64,000 nucleotides of DNA from the NCBI GenBank assembly GCA_026027325.1, contig JAMSLZ010000003.1:1240001-1304000 (forward strand). Direction: 5' to 3'. This document shows positions 11,917-25,139 of this stretch, piece by piece. Every line of letters begins with the position of its first letter. The stretch's first letter is position 1. The notes under the pieces were generated by a model, which was not told the DNA's origin, searched no databases, and saw only the letters and a list, made by a program, of their open reading frames with translations. Both the position numbers and the translations under genes were made by a program. Source of the DNA: Actinomucor elegans (Eukaryota > Mucoromycota > Mucoromycetes > Mucorales > Mucoraceae).

Positions 11917-14900
11917 TAATAAAGCCCATATTGTATAGACGGTTTTCGGCTGCATTGAGCAAGATCTATATCGTTGTGGCCGTAGTTATAGATATAGTGC
12001 CTCAGTTTATAACCAGATCGCATATAGACGCGGTTTGAAAGCACTGTAGATCTGATATTTGTGATTCTATATGATGCCTTGAAACCATAGGAATGCGAAG
12101 TTTCGATAGCTGATTAAATCAAAGCTTTATAATTAGATTGCTATGATTCGATGATCCGTTGCCCTCCAATGACACTGCTGTAGTTGCTGCATCAAATCAA
12201 AATCAAATTAATAGTTTATAAGAGATGGGATTCTCTGTAGCCCAAGCCAAAAAAGCTTGGAGTCTTTATTTATGACTTCTGGACCGCTCTCCTCCGATAC
12301 TTCTTTCTCTTTGCATAGAATAGGCCTTGATTTTTCAAATAGCACTGTCTATAATGGGAATCCATTGTTATAGAAATTTCTTAAAAACTGAAGTTTAGGA
12401 TATATAGGTTTAGTGTACGACTTATACAAGACTACTAGCCATTACTCAGTGAAGAGAGTAGATAATGTGAGAACACCCATTTCTGAAATCTCTAAAATCG
12501 TTGGAGTTGGATGTATTATTCATCTGAATGAGGCGAATTGCGAGTCAGATATTCAGAATCTTGATCAGATTTTTCTGGAATAGATCCCAAATTCATGAGC
12601 GAGATTGGGAAATTAAACAATCTGATTGCACCATCTGGATGCCAGTACACAAGAACCAGATTTTTTTCAGAATTAAGGCTTGATGAGAAGGTAAAGTAAA
12701 CGCGTTTCTGATTCACTAACAATTAAACTAGTTCCAAGTATCAATCTCTCGATTTTGCTATAGGAATATTTTTACAAAGATTATGTGAAATTGAATTGCG
12801 CATCTAATTGTGTAAAGAATATTTACTATATCCATATGTTCATGGTGCTATCCGAGTAAAAAAAATAAAAAGTTAGATTTATAAATTCAGTTTCCAATGT
12901 ATTTTATTTGCAAATCTATGATACTAACTATCAGAAATATTATTTACTTAAAGGCTCTGAGTAAATTATTTAATGCAACTGAAAGTAGGGTATGAGCATT
13001 TCATGTTAATCTAGATCCAATTATAAGTAGATTGTATAGTGAATGGACAAATTGGACCCATACTCAACTGAAGAAATAATTATGCTGATCAACTCACCCG
13101 CAATCTCAAAGTTAAAGCCATCTCTCTAATGGCATGACCCTCTTTATAAATGATCCTTTACATAGGATAATACAATATTATAATAATTATACCTTACAAT
13201 TGTAATATAACTTGTACAGGAACAAACCATATCATCCAGCAAAAAAAAAAAAATAGATACGAGGCTTCAGTTAATTACATATAAATATCACAAAGCAATT
13301 ACTAAAGAAGAAGACAATCAACGTATATTTTTACAACATTGTATCTACTTGTGCACCATTGAATAAGCACACCTAGTTGATTTATCATAGATTTTATTAC
13401 TGTATTATTCGATATACATATATATATATATATTAAACTACCCAATCATTACAGATTCTTTGACTGATTCCGCCTAAATATTACATCTGTTTAATACCTT
13501 ATGTTTCGATCGAGTTTCTACATCAATTAGAGCCTTTGTTGAACTATATAATACGGCTAGTATATTTCATTTTTTAACGATTAAATATCATGTAGTTATA
13601 TCAACGGAGTCTTGTCTAATACTGTATCTAATGAGTTCTACATGTTCAAAACGACATCTAAAGTTTTTTTTTTTTTTTTTTTTTTTTTATAGCCGTTAAA
13701 TTTGCGTAATTTCTTTGTTTCTTTTCCCAGTTTAGGTTGTCAATAATAATATACTCATGCGAGAGGTTTGGATTAATTTGAAATAGGCTTTCTAAGAATA
13801 AAGTGAAGCTCGTATTAAGTCCTTTATTTTAAAATGGTGAGTACTCACGATAAAAGAAAGTAGACAGGTTTTATATCCGTTGGAACGGATCTGAAGACTA
13901 TCCAACATTCTATCTTATTGATATATACAATAACTTGCATATAATCACTGGTCATCTTATATAGTTGTTTGGGGGATAATTGGGAGATAATAGTAACCTT
14001 GAATTCCAGGCATGATATCTATGAGAATAGCTTTATTATGCAGGGTATTTGACAAGTATAATGAGCATGACTGATTTATATACACTTTAGTAAGGTACAA
14101 ATCATACGTAGCTATTTTTGATAGAGTTATTGGAGTATAACTAAGGAAAAGTGACAGTATGTAGACCTGTGGATGCAAATAACATACCTTAGTTAAAAGC
14201 TATATATCTAGGCGCTCAGTAATATGTTCCGTAATATTTGAAGCATGATCAAGACTTTCGTAACGAGAATAAATATATGAAAGCCATTTTCTGTACCAAA
14301 TAAGCTAATGTTTAACATCTGCTCATGCATTGTATCTTTAATTATTGGCGAAGGATTAATTTTTTTATTAGAGCAAGGGAAATGGTATGCCAGTACCTTA
14401 CTTGTTATTTGCAATGATACAATATTATAAAAGATATTTATTCGAATTAGTTTTGTATATCATGTCATATACACGTTTCATCTTAAAGCATGCATCAATA
14501 TATAAAAAAGCAGCATATGAGGATAAAATGTGTATCATTGCAAGTTGATGTTGAGGACCCTGACCTCGAGATATAAATTCTTACTAATCATTGCACTTTT
14601 AGAAATCCTCTCTTACCAAACCAAGGGGCATCACAAGCACCCCAACATCAAAAACGATTGGACTGCTTACCATCATACCTCTATAATACATTATTTATAT
14701 CAAGTACATAGAGCTTATCAATGCGTTTGCCTGAAATTTGTCTCTGAGTTTGCTGTCTACTTTTGAAATAAAAACTAAACGCAGCTTAAGCATTTATTTG
14801 AAACAGTAACTTGTAACAAAAAAAATGGTTCATTCTCTTCCGAATTGAGGGCGTGCATATTCTCCAGCGGTTTCATTCTATTTTGTCACCCCTTGTGCAC

Positions 14901-16524
14901 GATCCTGGCCTCAACACTATACTACCAATGTAATAACCGGACAACTATTGAACAGTGTCCAGAGGGCCTACCTTTATCAAATATTGGCCTAATGAGGAGC
15001 CCCTACTCACATAGCCTTGTGATACCGTCTATGACCAATTCGCTGTTTCATAAGATGTTTCTTTTTCGGAACACATAAGACTAAACGAAACAGCAAGCCC
15101 TCCTTGTTCAATACATGTAATGTCTAGATAATTGATAGTAACAGCAAGTTCAAAATCGAGTGAGAATTAATAATGATACGCCAAACTACGCGGGTTTAAA
15201 TATATAAAAAAAATGAAAATGTCTGCAACGAGAAATACCATGAAAATTAAGAAGGGGAGAGAACAAATAGAAAATGTTAGCTGAATTTTGAGTTTCTATA
15301 GACTTGGTAACTAACAGTATCAACGATTTATTCTAAGAAAAACTTTTTTTTTTATAGATCAGGCATCTTTTATTGAAGAAACTTGGTCGACCTTCACTAT
15401 ACCATAGTAATTTCAAGCTACTACAGCACCGACGACATCGAATTATTGTGGATGACTTCCAGAATGATTGATACATCTAGAACGCAAACATGCATAAAAG
15501 ACTTGTTTCCAGTATGGGATGGTTATAATTAACCTTATAATAGAAAATTATTTGGCTCTACTGACCAAACTATATTCCTCAATCAATCATGGTGTGAACT
15601 TTTCTTACACGAAAGATCAGCTGCTTATTTGCTGATCAAATCCCAAAGCAAAGACCAACATCAAAAAGTTATTCATACAATCCAAAGAACAAATGGTTGT
15701 ATACGCTAGTTGACGAGATATGCGTATGTATGGACACGACCTTGGTCAAAACAATATTATACAGTATAATGAAAACGAAAAGACACTTAAAAGCAAACAC
15801 ATCAGCTCTCTGCAATCTTTAATTGACACATCATTGAAGTCTAGTTTTGCTTGAGGCTTTTTCTATCGAGCAAAACGATTATATAATTAGTACAAGATAT
15901 TATCCCAACCTGTTCAATTTCACAAGTCTTTTCTCTGATCTGACAGAGTAGCGTCATTAGATACTCTATCATAACTATAGATGTTCCTGGGTACTAGGAC
16001 CACTGTCGGATTTATCTGTTTAAGTAGTTTGATCAGTTGAGAGACTATAGATAGAACGGATGGGGCTTTGCATGATTCGTTATTATGTGTTGTGAACAAT
16101 CATTAGCCTTTATTTTCGATTTATAAGTATGCTATGCAACTATCTCCTTGAACCCAAATAAGTAAGATGATCATGTAGTGAAGTTGCCTTCTAGGATCGT
16201 GCTGTCATTTGCTCAAAATTCTTGTTCCGAGGATCATGTTATGTAATACTATTGATAATCTAGATCTCTTCTATCCGATAACTTTTGACACATACTTTGT
16301 TATTGAATGGAAACACATTTTATAAACTGATTCGGTTAAGTCAAGTTTTAGATATCGAAAATTTAATTCGTTTAAATGAATTTGCTGTAGTTAAGAAATC
16401 CTTATGTATGTAATCCGAGGAATATTTTGAGAAGGGTTTTGATGATATACAGGGTCTTAATGGCTCATTCTCAATTTATCCTTATTAATAAGCATAGAAT
16501 AAATGCTTTACTTATTGGGTAACG

Positions 16525-16558
<34 letters not shown>

Positions 16559-16748
16559 CCGAAGGTTGGGGTATAGAGCTTGAAAGCGCATGAGGATTTC
16601 TTTATTTAATATATAAAGAGGGCCCTGAGGATCGTCTATCCTATCAAAATCCAAAGCTTTGTAGACCTAGGACCCTGTTTTTTTATAAAGAAAATAGTAT
16701 AAAAAGATCTTTTGTCGATCACTCTTCTTTATTATTATTGTGATTAAA
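11917..16748. other. intergenic, 4.8 kb
   Basis: I find no supported gene in this AT-rich stretch. It contains an (AT)n run near 13417-13432, 25 T residues at 13664-13688 and 32 A residues at 16525-16556. Open frames at 12516-12722, 14208-14414, 14530-14766 and 14845-15078 are short, start at non-ATG codons in part, and match no family I know. No repeat units as clear as elsewhere were seen. Confidence 0.5.
16698..16705 (+). promoter_or_regulatory. probable TATA box
   Basis: TATAAAAA lies about 50 bp before the ATG at 16749, a plausible core promoter position for a fungal gene with a short leader. It follows a 32-nt A tract about 150 bp further upstream. Confidence 0.4.
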
Positions 16749-17915
16749 ATGAAGACTACTACCACCACATCTATTCTAGACGCAAATGGATGCAAAATCA
16801 TCTGGGGCTTTCTGCTGGAAAACACGCTATTCACGGAGTTTGAAAAACATAACCATGCTATTATAGAAAATGCCTACCGTCAACGTAAGAAAAAGCAAGC
16901 CAGTCATTATATAGTCATTGTCGATGCCAATCTACCAAAGCCTTGCAAAGCTAAAGTATACTTTGGAGTTGTCCAAAACCATCTTCGTATGCCTGGCACG
17001 CGTTATTATGTTAACCGTCATATTGTTGAACCCAGTGCTATACCAATTAATGACTCTGTCAAAAACACATCGTTAGCACCGCCGCCACCATTGTTCATGC
17101 CCTCACCCATGTCTACTAGTTCTTCCAGTACAACCTCTTCAGACGCTGCATATCCTTCTTTAGACCCATCGATGGCTGCTCTTTTCTTAGATGACCCATC
17201 ATCATCCTCCTCCTCCTCGTCCTTTTCTATTACTGACTCCTCCAATGCATTTACTATGGACGAATACGTACCAAAAGGTGTTCTCTGTAACGACTTTCTA
17301 CTTGACATATCTACCCCTCATTCTTTCAATAATATTTTTAGTTCGTTTTTCAGCATGCATTATGAAACAAATGATCAAAATAGTGACCATCAGTTTATGA
17401 ATAGCAATATTAATGTCAATGACTATATAAACAAGCCCTATATTGGTACAGATTACAACAACCGACAAGATAAGGGGAGCACATCCAACAATCAAAGCAT
17501 ACATATTTCCTGTAGCCAAACGCAACCAAATGTCAAGTATCCTGGTGCTTCTCATGGCAAATGTAACAGGCGGCCTAATATGCAGCTTTCTTTAAATTGC
17601 AGTCAATACCAACAGCAACGATTACGTAAGAACCAACAACAAGAACAACAACAACAGCAGCAGCAGCAGTATGATATCATCCACACCCATACGAATAATT
17701 ACGAGTCCTTGAATTCAAACGACCTAGGTTCAAGTAGTATTTCTGAAAATAGCAACCTACTTGTGGGGGACATGACCTGGCTTTCTGTCTGCAATTTCTC
17801 TAACATTGACAATTCTTTGTTTCAAGAGTTCGTCCCATGGCCGGTCTTTGATGGACCCAAACCAAACTGTGGCCAAAAACAAGACGACATCTCTCGAATC
17901 TATCATACGTTTTAG
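16749..17915 (+). CDS. WWE-like domain protein with disordered tail
   Basis: A single exon of 388 residues; the open frame extends to a GTG at 16740 but the first ATG is 16749. Residues ~15-100 read as a WWE-like fold: an initial Trp (IIWGFLL), then IIENAYRQRKK, a YIVIVDANL strand, VVQNHLRMPGTR and a closing YYVNR. The IE-x-AY and Q-N...G-x-R-x-V-x-R pattern is that of WWE domains, which bind ADP-ribose or mediate interactions in ubiquitin and PARP proteins. The rest is Ser/Asn/Pro-rich with a poly-Gln run encoded by CAG/CAA near 17640-17670. No second domain is visible. The WWE assignment is by pattern only; the gene is otherwise unknown. Confidence 0.6.
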   Translation: MKTTTTTSILDANGCKIIWGFLLENTLFTEFEKHNHAIIENAYRQRKKKQASHYIVIVDANLPKPCKAKVYFGVVQNHLRMPGTRYYVNRHIVEPSAIPINDSVKNTSLAPPPPLFMPSPMSTSSSSTTSSDAAYPSLDPSMAALFLDDPSSSSSSSSFSITDSSNAFTMDEYVPKGVLCNDFLLDISTPHSFNNIFSSFFSMHYETNDQNSDHQFMNSNINVNDYINKPYIGTDYNNRQDKGSTSNNQSIHISCSQTQPNVKYPGASHGKCNRRPNMQLSLNCSQYQQQRLRKNQQQEQQQQQQQQYDIIHTHTNNYESLNSNDLGSSSISENSNLLVGDMTWLSVCNFSNIDNSLFQEFVPWPVFDGPKPNCGQKQDDISRIYHTF

Positions 17916-19773
17916 TTTTTGCTGATTGATCATGTATATAAGTGTACATACATGCATTGATGCTTTGCATATTCGCATTATCTATCTTACTATTTTTTTT
18001 CCAGCGTATATCATCAAAAGCTGTTTATTACAGCAGCTTACTTGTTAACATATTTTCCTTTTCATATATATGTAACTTCATTGGAGTTATTGTATGGTTT
18101 CTTCTCTTTTACATCAATAAAAGCTATATTCACACATATAAAGAAGATGTTTTATTGTAGAAATTGTTTTGCAGCACAATTATTTCGTGGTTTAATACAG
18201 TCTGTGAACAGAACATATGTCATTGAGTCACATATATCGCTTATGAGGAGTAGTTAAGCTTGAATCATGACTTATTAAACATACTAAGAATGCGATCTAA
18301 TGTAATTTGGTTTTCTTTAGAATGTTTCATAGTATCTTCAGTAATATCTCTTCACTCGACTGTTTTGATGCTCGAATGTATTGATTCTATTCTTGGCTAA
18401 TATAGATTGAGTATTAGTTTTTTTTTTCCTTTATGGATATCTTGACAAAACCCTTGACTACCATAGTTTGAAAAATATATAGCATCGCGGAGAGTATTTC
18501 CGATGAATACACTTGTATACTCTTGCATGGATCTAATAAGGTATTACAGCACTCCGACATTTTCTTTTTCTTTTCTTTTTTTTTTTTTGCACGCTAAAGG
18601 ATAATTTTCATTTATGACTTCTTTGAAGACGCATCTCATTCAAACGAGTCTTTTTTTATGGGCTAACAAGATTACGCAGTATTCAGAGTTCAAATGCTTA
18701 GCAATTGTCCTTTGGGGCCACAGCCTCAATTTCCATGTAATTTCTGAGACCAAATTTTCTAATAAATCTCAGCTTGGAAAATAGGTATAGCACGCTAATC
18801 ATTCAGTAGATCTCCCCATTCGATCTTGGTTCAATGTTGCAGTTATTTAGCTTCCCACACTCAAAATGAGCTTTTGCGTCGAATAGAGTAACAGATCTAT
18901 TCTAATGGAGTGAATGTACTGTCAATTTAAAAACATGTCTAATGGCAGTTTTTTCAAAATCTAAAACGTGGCATAAAATAAAAGGGGATTTGAGTACAAA
19001 GTTGCAAGGGACTGTGTATACATACATGTACATTCATTAAGTGCATATAATCTCTATGATTGGTGTCTATCTAGTCTTCACACAAAGTTGAGATCTGCTT
19101 CGGAATCAGTTATCCTCATCAACCGAATTAAGAGTCACATTGCATTAACCAATAAAGTGAAGATAGGCATGTTTGTAATACTCGATTACAACTGACGTCA
19201 ACTTTGTCTGATCCTTCACAGATGACCTTGGACCGAAACCGAAAAAAAAACAAAGGGCAATTCGATGGCGTGTAAATCAATGATTGATTTTGAAAGTATA
19301 CCATTGCAATGGTAGACTTAGATAGTATACAATGGTACCATGAGGGTGGTTTTTACCTTATAAGGCATAGTATACTAAACTAGCTTGGAAATTATGTAAA
19401 CCTACAATATAAACTCTGTTTGTTTCATATTGAGATAATAAAGTCATAAACAGTTAAAAAAAAGTGATAGACATGAAGTAATTGACATCGGTTGTGTTTG
19501 CCGTGCCGATTAAGCGTCTAGAACTTTAAAAAAACGCTTTCAGACAACAGTAAATGAGAATAAAAGCCTTATATATATATAAAAAAAAAGAAAAGACAAT
19601 AGGATAGTAAACAGTAAGTATTTGCTGTTGTTTTGTGTTGTATTGTGTACATTTTTTTGAATCCATTTATGTACTAATGTATCTGACTTAAAAAGCCAGC
19701 TTTTTCTTTCACTTTTTTTTTCTTTCTTTCTTTTCTTTTTTTTTTTTTTTTTTTTTTTTCTTCTATCAAATTG
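17916..19773. other. intergenic, 1.9 kb
   Basis: Begins with the 3' flank of the WWE-like gene; AATAAA at 18117-18122 could be its polyadenylation signal. One reverse unit of the ~176-bp repeat lies at 18805-18890. The region just before 19774 is a long mixed T/C tract, typical of leaders in this window. No gene is seen. Confidence 0.5.
18805..18890 (-). repeat. ~176-bp repeat, single reverse unit
   Basis: Contains GTAGATCTCCCCATTCGATC, then TTGGTTCAATGTTGCAG, then the second block CTCAAAATGAGCTTTTG. The order and orientation match the other reverse copies. Confidence 0.55.
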
Positions 19774-22384
19774 ATGGGACTTCTACACGTTATACCGGGC
19801 CATTTCTCGACATTCACTGTTGCGATAGCCATCTTAAGTGGTTTTATCCTCTTTTTTGGATATGTATCCATGTTTATCAAGGAACGATGTTTTTTATCAG
19901 AAGCTTGTAAGTTAAAGTTCAGTTCAATTGACACAGCCATCTAAAATTTTTTTTCATAGTTGTTGCACTGATAGTAGGCATCATTGCAGGACCATTAGTA
20001 TCAAATGGATTTGATCCCAACAGCTGGAGTGACAGCGATGAAATTACCAAGGAATTGACTCGATGCATTCTAGCCATTCAAGCAAGTAAAAGCCATCTTT
20101 ATTTCATAATTCAATGTTAACGCTATGTGATAGGTTATGGCTGTCGGTATTGAGCTTCCCAAGTACGTGCTGTAACACAAAATCAAACGAAATCATAATA
20201 TTTACATACTTGATAGGCATTACTTGAAGAAAGAATGGCTAACAATGTTTATGCTATTATTACCAATCATGATCTTTATGTGGCTTGTTAGTGGATTGTT
20301 CATTTGGTGGTTGATTCCACCATTAAATTATGTAAGTCTATATACATACACGATGCATATAGGCTAATGTCATCATATAGCTTCATGCCCTCGTCATTGC
20401 TGCCTGTGTGTGTCCTACTGATCCAGTAAGTAGTATCTATCACACTATACAGTAGTATTAACGCATCGTTAGATTTTGGCAAACTCTGTTGTGAAAGGCC
20501 GGTTCGCCGAAAAACATGTGCCAGCTCATATTCGAAATGCATTATCTGCTGAAAGGTAACATACTATATAAAAATGAGCGCTTTCGAGTGATATTAAATA
20601 TATGATAGTGGTGCGAATGATGGTATGGGTTTTCCTTTTCTCTTCTTGGCTTTGTTTTTGATTAGTGAACCCACCGTGGGCTCTGCTATTGGAAAATGGG
20701 TTTATATCACACTCTTATTTCAAATTGCGCTTTCTTGCGTGATTGGTTTAGTCGTTGGCTTTATTGCACGAAAGATCCTGCAGTGGTCCGAAAGAAAGTA
20801 AGTACCACTATATTGCTCTATTGTATGCATTTGCTAATCGCCCTCATAGTCATCTAATCGATAAACCCTCATTTTTGTGTTTCGCTATTGCGCTAGCCGT
20901 AAAGTAGATATAGTCACACTTCTTTATTGTTTGTAACCTTATTTCTTTAGTTATTTTTGATGAGTATGACCGGTTTCTCAGGCAGTGATGATTTACTAGC
21001 CTGTTTTGTAGCTGGTAACGCTTTTTCTTGGGACGATTGGTTTAGACAGGAAACAGAAGAGGCTCATTTTCAAGAAGTCATTGATATGATGTTGAACTTG
21101 GCTGTGTTCGTTTATATTGGAGCTATTATTGTGAGTCAATTGCTATAGTCAAACGAATACAACTAATACCCTTAATAGCCTTGGTCGGATTTCGGTAATG
21201 CCGAGCTTGGTTTAACTCCATGGCGTTTGGTGGTTATTGCCATTCTTATCTTGATTTTCAGACGTTTACCCATCCTTATCATCTTGAAGCCTGTCATGCC
21301 TGCCATGAAAACCTATCGTGAAGCTATTTTCAGTGGTTGGTTTGGCCCTATGGGTGTTGGTGCTGTCTTTTTATCTATGATTGCTAAAGAAGAAATGCTT
21401 GAAATTTATCATGAAGATGCAGTGAAACCAGTGACTATTGATCTCATCAGTCCGGTCGTTTTGTTCATTGTATTATCTTCTACTTTGGTGCATGGCACTA
21501 CGATTCCTCTGTTCAAGATCGGTAAACGTATCCGTACGCGTACCTTGTCTATTGCCAGTACGGGTAGTGGTCAAGTCTTGCGTTTACCCAAGCTTCAGTT
21601 TGGCCAACAGATCACTTTGCGTAAATCAGAAGACGATCGTGTTCAAGTACAAGGCGATGATTCTGAAGCCATGTCTCAACTCAAACGTAATACACTTGCT
21701 AATACAATCCAAGTCCCTCAACATGCCGAGATTGATATGCACGATGATGATGATGATGGTATGAAAGAAGAAGATTTCTTGCCGGATGAATCGGACGAAA
21801 CCGAAGTTGGTTACGAGGATTCCAAGTCGACTACACTTCATATGGCTACCACAGAACCTCAGAGTATCCGATTCTTGGAACCCGTGAATCCTCGTGGTGC
21901 TAATACTAGTCAGAACATAGAAAGAAATGAAGCCAGCGTCTCCAGTTTTAGAAGTTGGATGCATCGCAACAATAAAGCACAAGACAACATAGATGGTACA
22001 CCAGAAGAAGTTGCCAATGCTTCAGCGCCTGGTGGTGGCTTAAGGAACTTGTTCCGTCGTCATAATGCCAAAGAAAGTGTAGACGAACAACATCAGCAAA
22101 CGCCCACTGTACAAGTGACATCTCCCGAAGAGAGTGAACACCAGGCTCATCCCTCATTTGGACATCATGAAAAAAAACCAATCCATCTTGGTATAAAGTT
22201 GCACCCACGTATTGAAATTTGGGACGAGCCCAATCATGTTGTAGTGGAAGATACACAAGATGCTGCTTCGCATTCTGTGATTGATAAAGCAAATGCAAAC
22301 TGGGAAGAGATGCTCAAGCAGAGAATCAGTGAACTTGAAGCACATATTCAGGATGGAGCGCCAGTAAAACATCAAACACCATAA
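19774..22384 (+). CDS. NHA1: Na+(K+)/H+ antiporter, Nha1/Sod2 family
   Basis: Ten exons: 19774-19906, 19960-20081, 20134-20162, 20217-20331, 20381-20425, 20473-20555, 20609-20797, 20850-20898, 20951-21130 and 21179-22384, giving 716 residues. Exons 3 (29 nt) and 5 (45 nt) are very small. Intron 2 has a GC donor. About twelve hydrophobic segments fill the first ~440 residues. Family hallmarks are CPTDPILANSVVKGRFA, the GANDGMGFPF Asp motif, GSDDLLACFVAGNAFSWDDW, and GWFGPMGVGAVF. The family exports Na+ or K+ in exchange for protons at the plasma membrane. The remaining ~270 residues form a hydrophilic, charged cytoplasmic tail, as in fungal Nha1. The start was chosen because it gives HVIPGHFSTFTVA, the usual short N-terminus, directly after a pyrimidine-rich leader. 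Confidence 0.95.
20082..20133 (+). other. GC-AG intron in antiporter gene
   Basis: The exon ends at ATT CAA and the intron begins GCAAGT, ending TAG before GTT ATG GCT. Only this boundary gives the conserved reading LAIQVMAVGIELPK. The GT within the GCAAGT, four bases further on, would put the next exon out of frame. Confidence 0.8.
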
Positions 22385-25139
22385 ACCATATTGTGTAAAT
22401 CATTATTCCCTTTCCTGTTTTACTTATTTATTATTCTATACTACATCTTTATTACTATTGTACCAATATACTACTACTATTACTATTCTTATTGCTTTGC
22501 ATAAAATGAACTCATTAAGTGGGAAGAAAGAATATACTATGGGAATATTACGTGCTCGCTGTTATTGAATGCTTTCTAGTTTATTTGGCATGTTATTGCC
22601 GGTTGATCCAAATACGGTGCGAATTAGGCAATTCGAAGATTTCAGGCACACAAAAATCACGGGGCAGCGTATCAGTGGGACTTCTATTTTGGTCAGACCA
22701 GAATACGCATGTTTATCATTCTTTTCCACTGGTGTGCCTTCATATACAACGTGCCACATAGTTTAATAACGCAACAGATCCAGCAGCTCTTTCTAAACAA
22801 GGGGCGCTAATTAGCTGCGACATTTCACTGGGATCAATTGAGAGATCTATAGATCGCATTTACATCAAAATGCATGCATTTTATTACTAAACATTACTAT
22901 ATATCGTATATTTATTGTAGCTTAATTGAATGGATACTACATAGATACAGTAAATGAAACTATTCACTTTGAACAAGTTGTAGGCATCAGATGCGATCTT
23001 AAATCTGAATCAGTCGGGATCTATCGATCAATAGATCAACGTTACATCTACCTAGGACGAAATATATTCCTTTCATTTTAGTCAATTAAGTGTTCTAACC
23101 TATGTAATACTTTCGTTTAAACATGCATTGGTTATCAGACTTGACATAAAACTGGAATCAATTGAGAAATTTAGGAATGTCTAAAAATCCCAACAGAGTG
23201 CGTTCAGCACATATTTTCAAAACGTACTTGCTTTATGAAGTGCGAAGTCAGGATTTAGAAGATATAGAATTCCTTAATGAAAAGAAATCGCATCACTAGA
23301 TGCGCCATAACACATAAGTTTTTTAATAAGGTTAATAACAATTTACTATATACAAAAAGCCTTGACAAATATATGGTACTAGTTAGGTGCATCTATGTCG
23401 CCCCAGGCTACATGGGTAAAAAGAAAAGAGGAGTCTAAAAATCTTTTTAAGGCCAAGGGCCAAAAGCAAAAGTAGAAATGGAAGAGTACTAGCAGTTTAA
23501 CTGTATGGATTTTGGGGAGGAGCCAATCTAAGAGACGTAAACCTAAGGAAGGAGATGATTGTAGAAAAGATGATCAAGTTTATAGAAAATAGTGTATATT
23601 GCGAGCTAGCGAGGGCACCAAGGAGAGATAGTATCAATTTTCAATTTATTTTTTAATCGGTGTTTTTACATTATGTGGATTCTAATTTAAAGCTTCGCTT
23701 AGATGGTATGTTGACTAATATCTTGAGATCGGCTTGTCGTAACCAAATTCAGTACCTGTTTGTGTTTATCTGAAAGACTGAGCTTTTCTGTCTTTCATTT
23801 TTTGATTGGTTAATTAGTCCAACATGCATGGGTCTTCATTACTAGGAGGGGTACCTTTAAGTTTCCGTACATAGAAAAGTCTTGAATCTCTCTTGTGGAT
23901 TTCACAGTAATATGACATGACTTGTATTTTAAATTTTTATATAACATATTACTCGAGTCAAACGTAACAGCATTCTATAGGAGCAGCATATGTATTTCAG
24001 GGTTATAAATCAGAGTATTTAGAAGTATACCTCAGTGAGTAACCACTGATCGTCGTACCGAAATTGAGGCCAAATATAAATCTTGTAATTACCATCCAAG
24101 TGATTCAATCAGCTTTTCCAAAGATAACGGTTTTTCTGCCAATATCTCGCCAAATTGAAATAATTGTTATTTAAAGGTGCAACCTTACCATTAGAAAAAA
24201 AAAAGAAAAAAGAAAAGGTGGGTTGAATTTGAGACGTATATAATAGAAGAAGGCTTTAATCACCTTGACCTCCCTTGAATGGTGCTTGATTTACTGTCTC
24301 ACTTAAAACATTGCCCAACAATAGAGCAAATAGCAAACAATCAAACCAAAATACAAGTAGCTCATTGCCGTTATATAATACGAGTTGATAAATTAGCGAC
24401 CTAGCAATCAACCTCAAGTCTACCCAACACACCTATCCCACTTACAAATTGACATGTCATTAAGTGCCTTAACACATATTGACGCTTCCAAATGCCCAAT
24501 TCTATTCCTAACCCGTTGTTCTTCTCGACTTACCATCAGTTAACTCCTCTCTCCTTTTAGACAATATTTCTCCTTGATTTCTACACTAGCCTGCCATATG
24601 AGATATTCTCTATGAAATGGACCGCCTCTTCTACAATGATCCAGTGTCTTCTATTCCACCTTCCCTTGATTCAAATCTTTTTAAATGACTTTCCAGCAAT
24701 CCCCACAACTAGCCGCTAGTTAACTTCTGATCCTTTACTTTCTCGACAATTTTTACCTTTGATTTTGTTGAAGAACTTTTTAAGTTACATATTTGTCTTT
24801 AGTCTGGCCTGGATGATAAAGGTGCAGCTAATTAATATCGTGTGCCCACTGTGGGCTTTTTACTCTTAATCTAATAATGCAAGTTAAAGAAAACCCGGTA
24901 AAAATAAGCGAGCCAATAAGCGTATGAGTAAGATAGCTTAATCGCCGCTCACATATCAGAACCGGGAGAATATTTTGCTGTGTTGCATTCCTGCTTACTC
25001 AGGAAATAGATGCTTTAGCTTCATTGTTTCATACTATATGCTGTTGAGTAAAGAAGGTATTTTGCTTTTTATTAGGATTATGATTATTAAATTAATAGGT
25101 TGTATTTTTATATATATATAAGAGAGATATAAGTCAAGA
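22385..25139. other. intergenic, 2.8 kb
   Basis: No gene is seen. A three-unit forward array of the ~176-bp repeat spans 22797-23180. The rest is AT-rich, unremarkable sequence; small open frames at 22519-22766 overlap on both strands and look spurious. Confidence 0.5.
22797..23180 (+). repeat. ~176-bp repeat, three-unit forward array
   Basis: Units are anchored at GCGACATTTCACTGGGATC (22818), ATGCGATCTTAAATCTGAAT (22991) and TTGACATAAAACTGGAATC (23141). The anchors are 176 and 148 bp apart. The first two units carry AGATCTATAGATC- or GGGATCTATCGATC-like segments after the core. Confidence 0.65.

Noticed and set aside
14530..15078. Two open frames of 77-78 residues on +
   Set aside because: They begin at non-ATG codons, have no family resemblance and cannot be joined by a plausible intron.
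22519..22766. Three overlapping small open frames on both strands
   Set aside because: Chance open frames in the 3' flank of the antiporter gene; no conserved features.
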